From Lingula anatina (Eukaryota; Brachiopoda; Lingulata; Lingulida; Lingulidae), in contig NW_019775752.1 in the NCBI RefSeq assembly GCF_001039355.2, positions 1-64,000 of the forward strand: DNA of 64,000 bases. Direction: 5' to 3'. Shown piece by piece: positions 47,501 through 61,411 of this stretch. The notes under the pieces are model-generated. The model did no database searches and was not told the origin of the DNA. It saw only the letters and a list, made by a program, of their open reading frames with translations. The position numbers were made by a program, and so were the translations under genes. The first letter of the stretch is position 1; each line of letters begins with the position of its first letter.

Positions 47501-50500
47501 TATTTTGTTTAGGAGTATGCTTCAGAGTTCCAATGAATGAACGTTGAATTTTCATTAGAATAAAGAGAAGAAAGTTTTAACTTATTGGAGATTTTGAACT
47601 TATGAAAATTAGAACTCCTTTGAGGGGTTGAACATCTGCACTTAAAAATTTCAATGCTAAAATCCCACACATGGAGCCAGTAGCACGGCAAAGACGGATC
47701 GTATCAAGTCTTACTTCCCATTAGCTTTGTCCCTACCACATATTGATCTCAAAGAGTTATTACATCAAGGATTTCAAATTGAAATCTCAAGTATGGTCTC
47801 TTCATCTGAAAGGGAACCTCTTCAATTATAAACTGAAAAGATGTGTCCAAAATACTGTAATGGCTTTGCAAGGCACGTTAGCTTTTGTCGTTAGAAGTGC
47901 AACTGGCGCTAAAGAAAAATCGTTGGCGTAATGCAAAGACATGAACTGATGTAGGTCTACATGACTTTGAAGAATTTTCAAGTATTGATCATTGAGAACA
48001 TGTGGGCTCTCTTTTTGAGGCTTTAATAATTAAGTGAGAAAATACTTAAAAGAGTTCTTTGATTTTTCAAGCAGGGGATTCTTGGATTGAAGTGTCTAGC
48101 ATTTTCTTTAACATGTTTCTGAAGTGTTAACTACAGACTGGGGGTAAGGAAAAAAAATGAGACAATCCAATGTAATCTTAGGTATTTTAGTTGTAGACTT
48201 GTCCCACTGAGAGAAAGGCTATTCTGACATGAAATGATTCCAAACAGAGTTTGAAAACACAAAAACATCGACAAACATTGCTGTAGAAACAGGTTTTAAC
48301 CTTATCTCATTGGATCGTCTGCCAGGCTGTTACCAGCTTCTGTAAAATTTGAACAAGAGTATAACACCTGCAAGTGAGCAATACTTTGAAAGGTGTTTGG
48401 CATTAGAACTTTGACTGTAAAATTTGATAGAAATATATCACAATTGACTTCTATCTTGCTATCATTGTGTTTAGCTCAGTTATACACTTAAGACCATTTG
48501 TTGGAAATCAAACGCTTTGTATGGGAGATCTCACTTTTATGAGCGTATATAGAGACCCTAGTGATTTTTCAGTAAAGAGCATTTTGTGGTGCCATAAAAC
48601 TAACAGAGCTATAGATTTTGGTTCACCCTCCTGTTTTTCCTTGGAGGTCCCATAACATTACAGCCTAGTTGAAGTAAGGAAAAGCTTTAGTCCTCTTTGA
48701 ATTTTCTTTTAAAAGGTAGACGTTTACTTTTGAAAGTACTCTACACGCTCTGCAAAATAAACATGTGCTGTTTTTCTTTGCACCTGATTCATGCAGCAAC
48801 AAATGCCTGATTAGAGATGGTTTTGTTCATTGTGTAGCAAACATCCAAAGAAAGTCCCTTTGTGAAATTTGCAAATATATTGCCAGGTAGACCAAATAAT
48901 TCCAACTTATGATGAATTGGTAAACTACCGTACGCACACCCAAAGCTAATACGGCTTTCCGTGGCATGCCAGTACAAAATAAGCCATAAAACATGTTGTA
49001 TTTACGAAAAAACATGTGGAGGGGTGGGGTTTAATAAAGATTCAATCAACTGAAAAGCTCATGTTACTCAGTATTACTGCAGTTGGCATTCCTACTGTAA
49101 TTTTTTCCATGGTTGTTGCAAACCATGACATTATCTCCATCCTGTTGTTGTTGGCAAAATGTGATCAAAACAGCAAATAGAATCCATATTTTCTACATAT
49201 TTTGCCATTCCTTTAAAAACCGCTTTGAAACAGAGAGTTGTTGAGTTTATTTGAAATATCCTAAGATTACAATATTTGGAGGTTGAGGGAAGGAGGGGCG
49301 TGTATCATCTGTAAACTGATATTAGCACTAATACATATGATTTTATTTTAGATTTTACTGTCAAATTTACCTTTATTTCAAATAATGATTGCCTTTACTT
49401 CTTTTTATTTTCAGTTCAGATTTAAGCTTATATCAACATGTGACTGATATCAGTGTAGACTGTGCTGAGGGACATATAGACTGGAGACAGCCATATGGGG
49501 CTCTAAGAATCACTATGACAGCCAGAAGGAAAAAGTCTCCAATGAGAGCATGCTTTTTGGCATCATCTATTCACAGCAGAGTCAAGTTTTCCCTTGAAGG
49601 ACCAAAAGGCTTACAGTATATTACAATTCTCAATAACACACATTCTGACATTAAAAAAGAAATTTGTTTTGACTCATACGATTCAGTTGTTTTTTTCGTT
49701 GAAGTCGAACCTAACTCAAGGACTTCCATTGCGGGAAAGCTACACATAGAATATGATATCCAAAAATTATACAATAAACTTACAGTCGACTCTATGGAGG
49801 GTAAGTATTTTTCTTCTTGACATTTTCAAATCTAAAAATAATTATATAAGTATGATTTATTTGTTATTATGAATTTGAACTCATGATTTGCCTGGGGGGT
49901 TGAAGAGTCATGTAGGTATACCAGGACAATTATTAACATGACATTTATGTGTTGCGGTGTGTCCACCCCTTGTTGTGCAGCTATCGTTGTCACCTCGGTG
50001 AAATTTAACTTGTCAGTGGAATTTGACAGTGTTGGCATTCTCTTGGAAAACAAAAAGGCTTCCTACACCTCTTTCATGTTAGAGAACATGCACTGGGTGT
50101 TGCTTGTGGTTGTGGGAGGGGAAGACTGATTGCACATGTAGTTTTCTGCTACTTTTTGGTAGAAGCCTTTCGTCAAATTTATTTTAACTTCAACCACCTT
50201 TGGCACTGATTATATCTTGATTCTGAACAAACAGAACAGGTCAAAACTAGAGTGCTGTAAATAACAAGTAACAGTCTTGCTCAGCAAGATATCCGTTGGT
50301 AAGAAGAAGTGGGTAATACATGACGGCAACCTTTTCGTAGTGACACTAGTAGGAGTTTTTCCTTCAATCACCTGGTTGCTGGTCACTAAATTCGAGTCTC
50401 AGATTACCCATAAATCGCAAATGATTACAACTTTGTGGGTTTAAATACTGAATGCTAAACTTTTTTAAACCCCCATCAAAGATATATCAGACAGATAACC

Positions 50501-53500
50501 ATTTCCTTTATTGCCATAGTCTCCCCAGCTACAGCTCACTGGAGCCACTAACTGTGAAATGAAAAATTTTTAGTCTGACTCCGTATATTTGGATTTCTAT
50601 TTAATGGGGGTGACACTACCTTTACATTTTCTTAAATAAACTCATCTCTTGTCATCTGTGATGAATTTTCATTTGTTTTTTGAGTGATCATCTGTCAAGT
50701 TGCCCCAATATTCTTTGTTTTTACCTCAACCTATTGCTTGACTCCTCTCATTTGCCTGTTTCTCTCCAATCTGGGCCAATTGGTTATGTGTTGTTCTATT
50801 GTAATGTATGAAAAACTACTTGTCAGTGCATGCTGAAAAAGTTGCATGACAATTTAGAATTTGGGATATAATCTGGTAGCGGATGGTACTGTTGAACAGT
50901 TGATCTAAAAACATGAGGCGGAAAATTGCTCAGGTGTTCTAAAGCAACTGCATGTCAAATGGTTACATGCAGTCAAATGGTTACAGTGGTGACATTACTA
51001 TAGTTTATCACAAAACATTCCTATTTCCTTTTCTTTATTTTTTCATTCTCTGCACTGACCTATGTTTTTAATAATCTTTTTGGAATATTAAATGCACCAC
51101 TTGTTTGTATGTGGAATAAACAATTAAGAAGCCTGTCTCAAGTGACCTTTAATCGGGAGTGCATTTATAACTACTTAACAGTGATCTTCAGTGCATGTAA
51201 TGGCCATTCCACATATAATTTATGTTTATCACACACCCTGTGCCTGCAAAGCAGAAAGAAAATGTATTTGGAAAGCTTTCCCTGATTTTTTTTTTTACTT
51301 TGAACAAGGAATTGTTCACCGCAAGCTGGGTTGGAAATCACCAAGTGTTACTACATCTTGTGGGCACAGTGTGTTCTGTTGAAATTCCTGGAGAACAGGC
51401 CACTTGTTTCCACATTCTTAGCATGTATTAAGTAGAGCCACTTGTTTCTCATAACCATTCAACAAATGTGTGAAGGACAGGTATGCAGGCTTTTAGTTGA
51501 AAAAAAAAATACTTCTTTCCTCGCACAATACTTGTTTGTTGCAGTCCTAGACCCATAGGTCACCCATCTGAAGTTTGATGGGCATACAGTAGATAAGCAC
51601 GATAAATTAAGCTTGTTTGTTGATTTAAAATTTTGTTTGTCCATTCATTCCTTTTGGTGTAATACTGTGTTAAAAGTTTTTCAAGTTGTAGGTGTTCTAG
51701 AAATAGAATTCAAGTACATACAGATGGGTTGGACTGAAACATTATGACTTCCAGAATTAATGATACCTAAAGAATTTTGTTAAAGTTTCAAAAGAAACCA
51801 TCAAATTCTTTGTTGGAGAGGGCTTTACTTTTGAATTGTATTTTTAGCTCAACATGGTAGAATTTAATGAAGGGCAGGTTTTCTTAAATTTTGATACACA
51901 CCTAATAAGTTTTTTTCTGTTTATTCATCACATTTGCTTGATGAATGACTTAGTAATTATTGGGAGCTCAAATTTTCACCCTGGTTGAGAAGGGATTATA
52001 AATTAGGGGGTCTTTGATGAACACCTATGCCAAGGAACTTTGGGCTCGGGTTACAGAATATAGGGATTGTTGAGCTTATTACTTACAAATTTTGATCAAA
52101 TTAGAACTGTTACAACCTGGGGGTCCCCCAATTATACCCAGATCACGGGGTTGAAGATAAAGTCTGACAAGGGTGACAACCTTCAGTGACTCTTAAAAAT
52201 CTGAATGGGGATATGCTTGTCTGGGTTGCTCTGCTGTCATTAGAAAAGGTGAGAAAAATAGAAACGATGTTGGCCACCCTGAGAAGTAGACCCCATGCAT
52301 GGTCCCCTTATTATCCTCCCTCATCTTCAGCATCACAACATTTTGTTCGACGCTTAATGAGGGCTCTAATGAGAGCTAGACGCTTTGTCCAGTCAAGGTT
52401 TAGATGATAAAAGACCAAAAGATAGCCTCATACCCACCAGCTTATGATTGTCAGACCTTGCTTATTTTTCATTAAAATAATAATGTGAAGAAATTTGGGA
52501 TGCTTGCAACAAAGGTTCAGGGTCACTTCATTACTGATAAAAATATTTGAAAGATGAATGAATTGTGAGTTTTTCAAAGGACTTGCAAAAATTGGGTAAC
52601 GCCCACTTTAATCTAATGCCTTAATGCAGATCCTGTGTGATTAGTTTCATCCTATCAATTCTGTTTTATTAAATTTCTTTTGGATAAAAGGTTTACGCCT
52701 GTTGGTTCTTGCATGTTTTACACCTTGGTGGAGATTGATGGAATATTCATACCATGGGCCAGTACAGAAATACCCTGTTATTCTACCACAATGGTGTGAG
52801 ATGCAGCTTAGTGTCACAAAGCATTTATGTCTTAGAATAGTGGTAATACAAGGAGGATCAAACCATTTATTAGTGCCTAAGTGCATACATTTTGAGTTTG
52901 TGGCCTTCTTTCATACCTGTTACGTCGATCTCGATTGTAACCTGTTTGAAAGCCCTCCTAATTCAAATTAAAAGGTTATGGTAAAAAGTGACATAGTTGT
53001 TTTTGTTGTGTACAAAAGGATTTGATAAGATTTTGACATTGATTCCCTGCTGTTTACTATAATTGTAAAACCAACTGGCTATACATATATTAACTTTCCC
53101 TGAAGGTATGTCAAAAAAGAAATAAAATGTCTTGAAATTACTGAAGTGATAGCAATTTCACCAGCAGAAGGTTCAGAAGTCTTGCGGCTATGTTATTATG
53201 GGATATTATGGACAATGGCTTGCCTAGTTAAAGCAGGTGAAAAAGAGGCACCCACATAACTACTTTAGACTGTAGTTGTTATAGTTTCCACTTTATACTA
53301 TTGTTATTTATTACTTTCTGATATCTTAATAAGCTGTACCCGTAGGAAAGTTTCTGGTTCAGTTGACATCTTACAAAGGATACTTTGCAAAGGTGGAATA
53401 TTTTAATCTTCAGGTATGGTTTAAAGTCACTTTAAAGAATTATTCCACTTACCTTGGAGATTTCATTCCCTTATAAAACCTGAATAGATATGAACCTGAA

Positions 53501-56500
53501 AAGATACAATATTGACTGTTTTTCTCTTGCTATTAAACTTGTGTTATAAGATGCATCATATTTGTTTATGTTGGAAGATAGACCATTATGCTTGTGCTTC
53601 TTGTTCATTCACAAAATCCATCAAAACTGACAATGAGCACCTGACTTAAAAAAGACAACTTTGAGATAAGGTAATGGTTTAAGTCCTTGTCCAAGTCCAG
53701 AACTAGTGAAAAAGGGAACTAATTATGGGATCAGTTTTCATTGTCCACCTGTCTACCTTCAGTTATCTCTCAAGATTCTGTCTGTCCAATTTCCCTCTGA
53801 AACCTTGGAGATCAGCACCTATATTTTGCTATGGTCTAAGGAGAGTTGACTGGGGTGCAATACAATCTGGAGGCATTTCCAGAGTAAACATTCTAGGGTT
53901 TTAATCAGCCCCCAGGAGAGTTGAACAGATAACTAGCTTTTATTTTTGTCAACTGTTTTTTGTCAAGAGAAGACTACACAGATAACTTCACAATTTTGAA
54001 TAGTGAAATGTTTTAGTTTTTTGTCTGCAGAAAAGATGACAGTTTACAATCAAATTTCACAACCTCAAGTACTTCTTTAAAACATTTCTGTTTTATTTCA
54101 TCTCAACAAAAATTCAAAAGTGCCAAAACATTTTTGTTGTGCAAGTGAATTTGTCAGATTTATGGCTGAGGAAATTCTGTTTGATAGCCATGTCAGTAAA
54201 ATCACCAGTTATCTTTTGTGGATCACAATTTTCAACTAGCTGTCTCCAGATTATGAATTCTCACAGTAAGTTTCCAAAGATGAAATGTACTGATTATGCC
54301 TCCTGATGTGCAAGAGTTGTTCTCTGTTTGAGTCAAAACCAGAGTAATCCACAGTGCACACCCTTGTACACATGTGGTTTTCAAGTATTAAATCTCTTTA
54401 TACAAAAGTGCTTTTTGGAGCACCATTGATTATAGGCCTTCTCACTTTGATTGCAAAAACTAGGATGGATCAAACATATTGTTTAATAGAATGTGGCAAT
54501 GGTTTTGAAGTGTTCAAGTCCTTTTCATGGCTGTGATATTGTCAAGACTACCTGATTATAGACCTTCTCATTTTGATTGCCAAAAAAAGTAGGATGCATC
54601 AAGCATATTGTTTAATGAAAGGTGGCAATGGTTCCAGTTTGGCGAGGAGTTTTTGCAAAGGGGAGGAATAGCTGTCATGTGTCCCTTACAAAGTTCCCTT
54701 GTTCAGAAACCAAGCTCCTGCAGAACTCACTGTCACATCAGTCCGTTTGGTACTTCATCAAACTGCTTGAAAATGGTGATTTGATGCAGGAGCCATTGTG
54801 GTGAAATTGCACCGCAATTTAGTTCTACCATCTTAAGGGCTTATTCGTTGGCAGCATCAGCAGCAGGGATGCAGCCGACATTTTGTTCATCTTCATAGTA
54901 TCTTATAACATAATAAGGCAAGCAATTTCTTGAGGAACAAAAGAAAAAACCTTGCTTAATTTTTATCTGTGGACCCTTGGGTGGGTGAAACAGAGAAGGG
55001 ACTTGTGACCAGCTGATACCAGTTAGTTCAATGAATAAATCAATTCGGGGGCTGAATAGAAATTGGTGCTACATAAATTGGAAACCTGGTGATAAAAGAT
55101 ATCAGTATCTTTTTTTTCTCAAGCAATTATGTATGCCCCCTTGGGAGACTCAATTTTTCTTTCCATAGAATTAGACATAACATTAAGGTTCTTTCCATAG
55201 AATAAGACTTAACATTTGGGACCTCCTTTAAGAAAGTTTAGAATATTTAGAAAAAGAAATGCAATGTTTCAATTTTATGTGATGGTGGTTGGCAACCCAT
55301 TTGTATCATTTAATTTTCTCAAATGTTAAAGTCCTTGTGTGGTGAACTCTAATCAGCTTTTTGCTTTGCTTTCAAGAGATGTGTTTTGATTAGTAAAAGC
55401 AATATGAGAATCAGAGCCCTCCCAATAAGTGGTACATGCTTCCAGGTGTCAATATGGGCCATGTGCAACCTTCTCATTAGATCTTTGCACTTTATTACAG
55501 GGGGAGGTGGTAACAATTGCACAAAGAATTCATGCCTATGGCTTGTACCTGTTCATTTTAATCAACTTTCAGAGTTGATAGATAAAACCTCAGTCTCAAA
55601 AGAATATCTGCTGGCAGTGTTGCTAGAGTTAGGCACCTCCCTTTGCTTAGTTGTGTGAAGGACAAACTAGAATGATGAGGCTGGACCAGAACTTACTTTA
55701 TTGTCTCTTTGTCATTTAATCAACTTGCCAAGTTAATAAAAAATTCATTCTCTGAAGAATATCTTTGTGTCGGCAGTGTTCCAAGAGTTACTAACTTCCC
55801 TCAAGCTTTGTTGTGCAGAGGACATCAGTTTTATGCTGAGTTGATGAGGCTGGACATGGGCTTATTAAAGTATCATAACAATTAATGTAGTGTTGCCCCC
55901 CTGTTTGTTCCTGGAGGCAGTTTTTTGTGGGTTGGAATGATGCTCTCTGTTATTTCACTGACATTTAGATTTAGTACAGGTGATTTATTGTATTTGGTAG
56001 AATTGGAGGGGGTGAGAAGAGAGGAGGTAGGAAGGTAGATGAGAGGATTGGCAGTTGGAAGGGCATTTTACTGATTTTATTTGAAAATGTTCAACTTGTC
56101 CTTACAGCAAAAGTACAGCAAACTATAATAAAACACTTTTCTTCTCTGAGTGTCATTTTATTACACTGTGACAGCATCATTATTCTCAGATGACAGCAAG
56201 GATGAAAGTTGCATTTTGCAAGCACCTGGACGAAGGATATTTTGGCACACATACCAAGTTCCATAGGTGGCTGACAGTGGCAGTAGCAATATACTAGCAT
56301 TTGATTAGAGCCAAGAATGCCAAGAGCTTGGTTTTATCAAAGACATCCTTGCCAACTGCCCTGTGGAACGGAAGTCTGTACTTGAATAGGGTGTAAAATG
56401 ATGAATATTTAACAGACAAAAGTGTCTGAGAGGAAACCTTCCAGTGGGGGCTTGTCAGTAGTCCCAAATCACACGTGATTGAATTCTTTCACACAGCTTG

Positions 56501-59500
56501 TGAATATTGATTTTTGGTGACAAGGCTATCTTTGGGTTCTGACACCTACACCTACATCCTGTGACCCCTGATTGCATTATATTGACATATTCTACCTCTG
56601 ATGGCCAGCTATCACCCTCAAGCCTTGGGAACATTTTAGGTCTCACAATATGGTTATAATAATTATATGCAATCATTAATTGATTGGTAGTTTCTTATTG
56701 CACGTATCTGATAATCATCTTGTAATGAAATTGTCCGGGACAAGTAATGTGTCATATTTCTTGAATTTGATTTGAGGACAGTCAGGTGATATATTTCTCC
56801 TTAAGTGACCAATGTAGAAATACACTAACATTTTGCTAATAGCTTCTTGAAGAGATTATCAGTCTCTAGATTGTTTTCATTATGAACAGTCTGGTACAAA
56901 ATTATATCCATTGGCACATGTCAAACTCAGGGATCATCTGGGCACCTGTTGTAATTGAAAGAAAGTCATAATAAGGGAACTCTGTTATGGCAAGTCTGTT
57001 GGAAGTATATGACACATTGTTTTCTTATTTTGATTGTAATCAACATCTTCCCCGAATCTCTTAGCATGGTGCAGTCAAAACTGATGACTTCCAAAAACAA
57101 CAGGTCCATGTGCTGGCGGCAGCTTTACTTGGTGCATGTGTTGAATAATAAAATGTTCTGTATGTCCAAAAATGATGTTTTAATTAATCATTATTTGGAT
57201 AGCATGACCTCTCAAAAAATAAGGGAACAAGTATTGCAACTCTTATCTGAATATAATGAACAGTACACCAAACAGAAAACAAAAACTTTGTATCAAAACC
57301 CATACTTTATTATGGACTCTAACTGCTTGTTTCCAAAAACACTTTGATATATAGATTGCCTATCTGGCTATTTCCCATGAAGTTTTGAAATGGTTATTGC
57401 AAAATTGATATCAACAAAACCCTACAGATGATGGGTTGTTAGGTAAGAGAATATGATGGCCCTAGATTCTGTGTGCTATTATTCCTTAGGAACTTGGTGG
57501 TGGTCTAGAAGTTTCACCTTATCCAGGTCCCACATTGTGCAATGCTTGTTTTTGCAGAGTCTCAAGTTTTGTCTACTCTCTTTCCAATTAATTACCAGTG
57601 GACACATACAAATCAGGATACCACATATCTGGTTTGTGAGGAGTCATAACAGAAAAGTTAATATCCAGTGCCAGACATTTAAATGGGGGCCCATTTTAAT
57701 GGTTACAAATGAGGAACCCAGGGAATGTGTTTGATTAATCTCCTCCCCCTAAGGTGCTGAAGATAAGAGACTTTGAGTCTATACTTGGACAGAGAATAAC
57801 ACTGGCCACTGTTTTTCTGGGGAAATGATATATGGCAATTGAACATGGAACATGTCAACTTGTTGAAGTTTGTAGATCTATTTTTGTCATTGCTTTGGCT
57901 AATAGAGTGACCTCTAAATTGTATTGTCTGCAGTGTATAAGCACAAAACTTTTAAGCCTCAAATATCAAATTGTTTTCAAAACATCTGTAGACATTGGAT
58001 TTATTAACCTGCTGTACTATGTAAATCCTGATATCAAAGGCAATGGCTGGGGTGGCTATGACCCATGATGCTTTGAACCACTAACTACTGACCCATCACA
58101 TGGACCTTGTGCCTGGAGGAAAGACAATATATGCTGGTCACACTCATACCTGGAGGTCAGCTGAGTGAATTGAACAGACTGACCAGAACTGCCCAGGATT
58201 AACGGAAAATATCCCCAAAATAGTCTAGTTTACAGTTGCATTTTTTTTCTATTTCCTTGTCTTTGTTTGTCTTACTGACTTTTAAGAAGGGGTTATGATA
58301 TTTTAAACTGATGATAACTTAAACTGATGTTGACAGTTGAAGAAATGAATAGAAAAGAAATAAGCTATGGGAGGGTAGAGTTACACCAGTTTTGTTCAGA
58401 ATAACCATGCAGAGAGAAGGAAAAAAGATACCCCTGTATGTTTGAGGCATGAAATCAATGGTTCACTAACAGGGCTCTGCTTTGAGTGCTTAAAAACATG
58501 TAGGGTCCCCTTCATTGATACTGGTCTCCACTGGGTTCTAATGAGATTGGTTTCAGTTTGAAAAGAATGAAAAAAACTAGTATGAATAACCAAATATCTG
58601 CAGGTCAAATGATGGAATTCTTGATCTGTCAGATGGCTCGTATTGTCTGTGGGTATTTTGAGATCTAGTTATGCCGAAGTTTTTTCCTTCTTTTCTTTTA
58701 TTGAGTATGCTTGCGGGATTACCACACGTGCCGCCAACCAGATTCAATTACTGGCATTCTTCGAAACTCCTGCCTTAACATGTTATTGTGGATTAAAATT
58801 CAACCGAGAATTGTAATTGGTTTCGCGTGTGTGGAAATTTCTTTCTAGGTGAAAAAAAAATTGCTTTTCTCTCAGTGATAGAACTGTCCTTGCCCTCCTT
58901 GATCATGATGAGCCTTTCTGTAGTCATACACTGAAATTATTAAACCACATGTTACTGTGAAGTGTGTGGTCTGTTTTACTGATCTTGTCATCAGCAACAT
59001 CAAAGAAAGGACAGAGGGATGGTTTTGATCATAGTTGTAGTATTTTAGTTTGGTTGGTCCCTGGATTTGTTTCCTATTCTCTGGGACACTCCCTAACTTG
59101 TTTATTACATCCATTTTGAAACGTCCCTGACTGCAGTTTGGTCTTGTTTAGTCTTCTCTTGTAGGAGAGTGTCGGTCTTTTTACAACCAAGATTATTTGC
59201 CCCATGGAGATGAGGCAAAATCGAAAACACAAGCATCTCTCTTTTAATATATATTTCAAAACCGAAAAAAAAGAGATAAAGAATATAAATAAATCTCTGA
59301 GCAAAAAAAAAAAAAAAAATGCCATTAGGAACTAGAAGTATGGCATTTGTGCATTAAGCACAGGCTTTTCAGCAGCTGCCTTTTGCCAGCATGTTTTTGC
59401 TTACAATTTATATATTTCTTCAGCTTTCAGCAAGTTAACATCTTGTGCCAGCCTGATTTTGTCATGGCTGTAATTAAAAGTCCTAGGGCAGTTACTGGTA

Positions 59501-61411
59501 TTCTGGTATTCATATCTTGAAAGCACACTGCATAATATTAGCTGATAGCTTAAGGAAGAGATGTCTTTTCTAGTTATGCTCTATTATGATGTTAATCTTG
59601 AATAATTAAGGTGCAACAATGCATATCCAATCTAAAGTGCAATCTAAATGTTTTGTTAAAGACATATTTAATCGGTACATATTTAGATAACATATCAGGA
59701 CTGGAGATCACAGTGTGCATTTGAAGTTAAAATTGCTCTCATTATAAAGCGACTCTTTATTCACCAGACCTGAAAGTCTATTGTACAAAGAGCATTCTGT
59801 TTTTTAAAACAGTGTAGACTTTCACAATAGGGACTGCACATGTTTCTTGACGGTGGAGATAAAAAGAAATCAATACTAGAGTCTAATAATGAGCTGTTTT
59901 CTCTGAATAAAAACCAATGTGATTATGTGACTGGTCTCTGATATAGGTTTCATTTAATCTAAACATGAATTAAGAACTTGTTAAAGAAAAGCTAAAGGTC
60001 ACTGGAATAATAGTCTATAATTTCTCAATTGAAATGGATTTTTCTGGATCACCAAATTGCGTTTATCTGGATGGTTTCCTCTGCGTATTGTCACTTTTTA
60101 CCAGCAGTAATTGCAATGACAAGACATGAAAAACATTAAATGACTATTGATATCAGAGACATCCACCTCTGTACTGAAGATTCATTATTTTCTTCCTCTA
60201 ACTTAAGGTATATATATGTGTGTATTTAAAACTTTTTCTTTAACGTGTAAAAATGCACAGCTGGGACCCCGCTTTTCTCTCTAACAGAAAAGTTTCCTAA
60301 TATATATCTATAGAATAACCTTTTGTTGATGTTAAACTCTGGTACATATAATGGAAAAGTCACAGAGCATTAGTTTCATGGCATGTGTAAATCTAGCTGC
60401 AATCATTTGTGTGTGAAGGTGATATTTGAGGTGCTTTATGCTGGTACTGAGTGGATTTTCCCTGCATTAGGCACCACATCTCCCATACTCGTGTCTTTGA
60501 ACATTTTTAGATGCGCTTCATCATCTGACAAGATACCAGTTCTCATCTTTATGCTTTTTTTTGGTCAAGGTGAAGGCATTTGTTTGATTATAAAGGTGGA
60601 AAAATAATATATTATCCCATATACCCACATCCTTATATCTTATTTCCCTTTTATGACATGGAAAAGTTTTTTTTTCTTTGTGAGAAAGGTTTTCTAAATG
60701 TGAATAGGAAGCAAACTTTTATTTAAAAATAAAGAAAAACTTGAAACTAACGGTTTGCCCATGTTTCATAAAATTATATTGTAGACAAAAAAGATATCCT
60801 TTTAGGAATTAACTTAAATTTTAAATAAATTTGCTCCTAAAATTGCATTTCTTGAATTTTGAAGAAAAGTTTTAGAATGCAACTGTGAATAAGAATTCAA
60901 TTACTATAGTCCCATAAAATGTTTAAAAAATTGAAGGATTGTATTTGAACAATCTTATTACAAAAAATCTTATGGCCAACATTGATCAATATCTGACACG
61001 GGTACATTTTGTGAGACCAAAACTCAAATGTTAAAAGTCTTGTAAATGTGATGAATAGAGGTATTTTCAGGTGTTAAAAGTATTGTATATGTCATCTGCT
61101 GTTTTTGAGAGAAAGTTTATTTAGAAAATACAGCACAGTTTTGATTAAATAACAAACCATGGCAAAGTTAGCAACTGCTTCACAACATCAACAAGCAGCA
61201 AAATTTCTTTTATTGTCACAAGAAAAATAATATGCTAGACTCAGGAAAATTATTAGGCAGGTGCCAATCAATAGTTACAGAACATTTTGTAACAGATACA
61301 TATTCAGCATACTTCTAGTTCATAAAATAAAATGGATGTCATTTTTATTTTCAGAGTGTCGACCATGTACAGATGAAGAATTGTTAAATGCGTATTGCTC
61401 AAGTGAATATG
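44517..61411 (+). CDS. METRNL: Meteorin-like secreted protein, first three coding exons (gene continues past the window)
   Basis: Exons 44517-44638, 49415-49800 and 61355-61411 join in phase (2, 1, 1) to give 188 aa. It has a signal peptide with core AVEAVLLFLLTLTT. The mature part starts near STGQVSHKGLCDHT. The meteorin core has ISVDCAEGHIDWRQPYGALR, MRACFLASS, EICFDSYDSVVFFVEVEP, YDIQKLY and then ECRPCTDEELLNAYCSSEY, the cysteine pair that opens the netrin-like (NTR) domain. The cysteine spacing matches meteorin/meteorin-like. The rest of the NTR domain lies outside the window. Vertebrate members are secreted signals in glia, fat and muscle. METRN and METRNL split within vertebrates, so the symbol means the shared ancestor-type gene. 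I found no credible fourth exon in 61412-64000. Confidence 0.88.
44639..49414 (+). other. Intron 1 of the meteorin-like gene (4.8 kb)
   Basis: Starts GTAAGT and ends ttttattttcag. AT-rich, with several short open frames (for example 45322-45585 and 45811-46038) that show no domain, no splice logic and no codon bias. No mobile element with clear ends was found. Confidence 0.6.
54428..54632. repeat. Imperfect direct repeat, two units of about 77 bp
   Basis: 54428-54502 and 54554-54632 share gattatag(g/a)ccttctca, ttgattgc, aggatg, catattgtttaat and gtggcaatggtt in the same order. The spacer is about 50 bp. Confidence 0.7.
55557..55855. repeat. Imperfect tandem repeat, two units of 130 and 141 bp
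   Basis: 55557-55686 and 55715-55855 both start tttaatcaactt and end gatgaggctggac. Shared blocks inside include gaatatct, ggcagtgtt, agagtta and acctccct/acttccct. Non-coding. Confidence 0.7.

Larger units (their letters stand above)
49801..61354 (+). other. Intron 2 of the meteorin-like gene (11.6 kb)
   Basis: Starts GTAAGT and ends ttttattttcag. It is about 25 to 30 times longer than typical introns of the neighbouring genes. It contains two imperfect duplications (54428-54632 and 55557-55855), a 17-A tract at 59303-59319 and many short open frames without recognisable product. Nothing coding could be supported. Confidence 0.6.

Noticed and set aside
49938-50129. 63-codon frame with a hydrophobic middle in meteorin-like intron 2
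   Set aside because: Open frames occur on both strands here, there is no splice support, and no signature of a secreted peptide such as cysteine spacing or processing sites could be defended.
56955-57347. 130-codon plus-strand frame with a Lys/Gln-rich C-terminus
   Set aside because: Resembles low-complexity A-rich DNA. No start context or family match.
59303-59319. Poly(A) tract as the tail of a retroposed gene
   Set aside because: No coding remnant, polyadenylation signal at the right distance or target-site duplication could be seen next to it.
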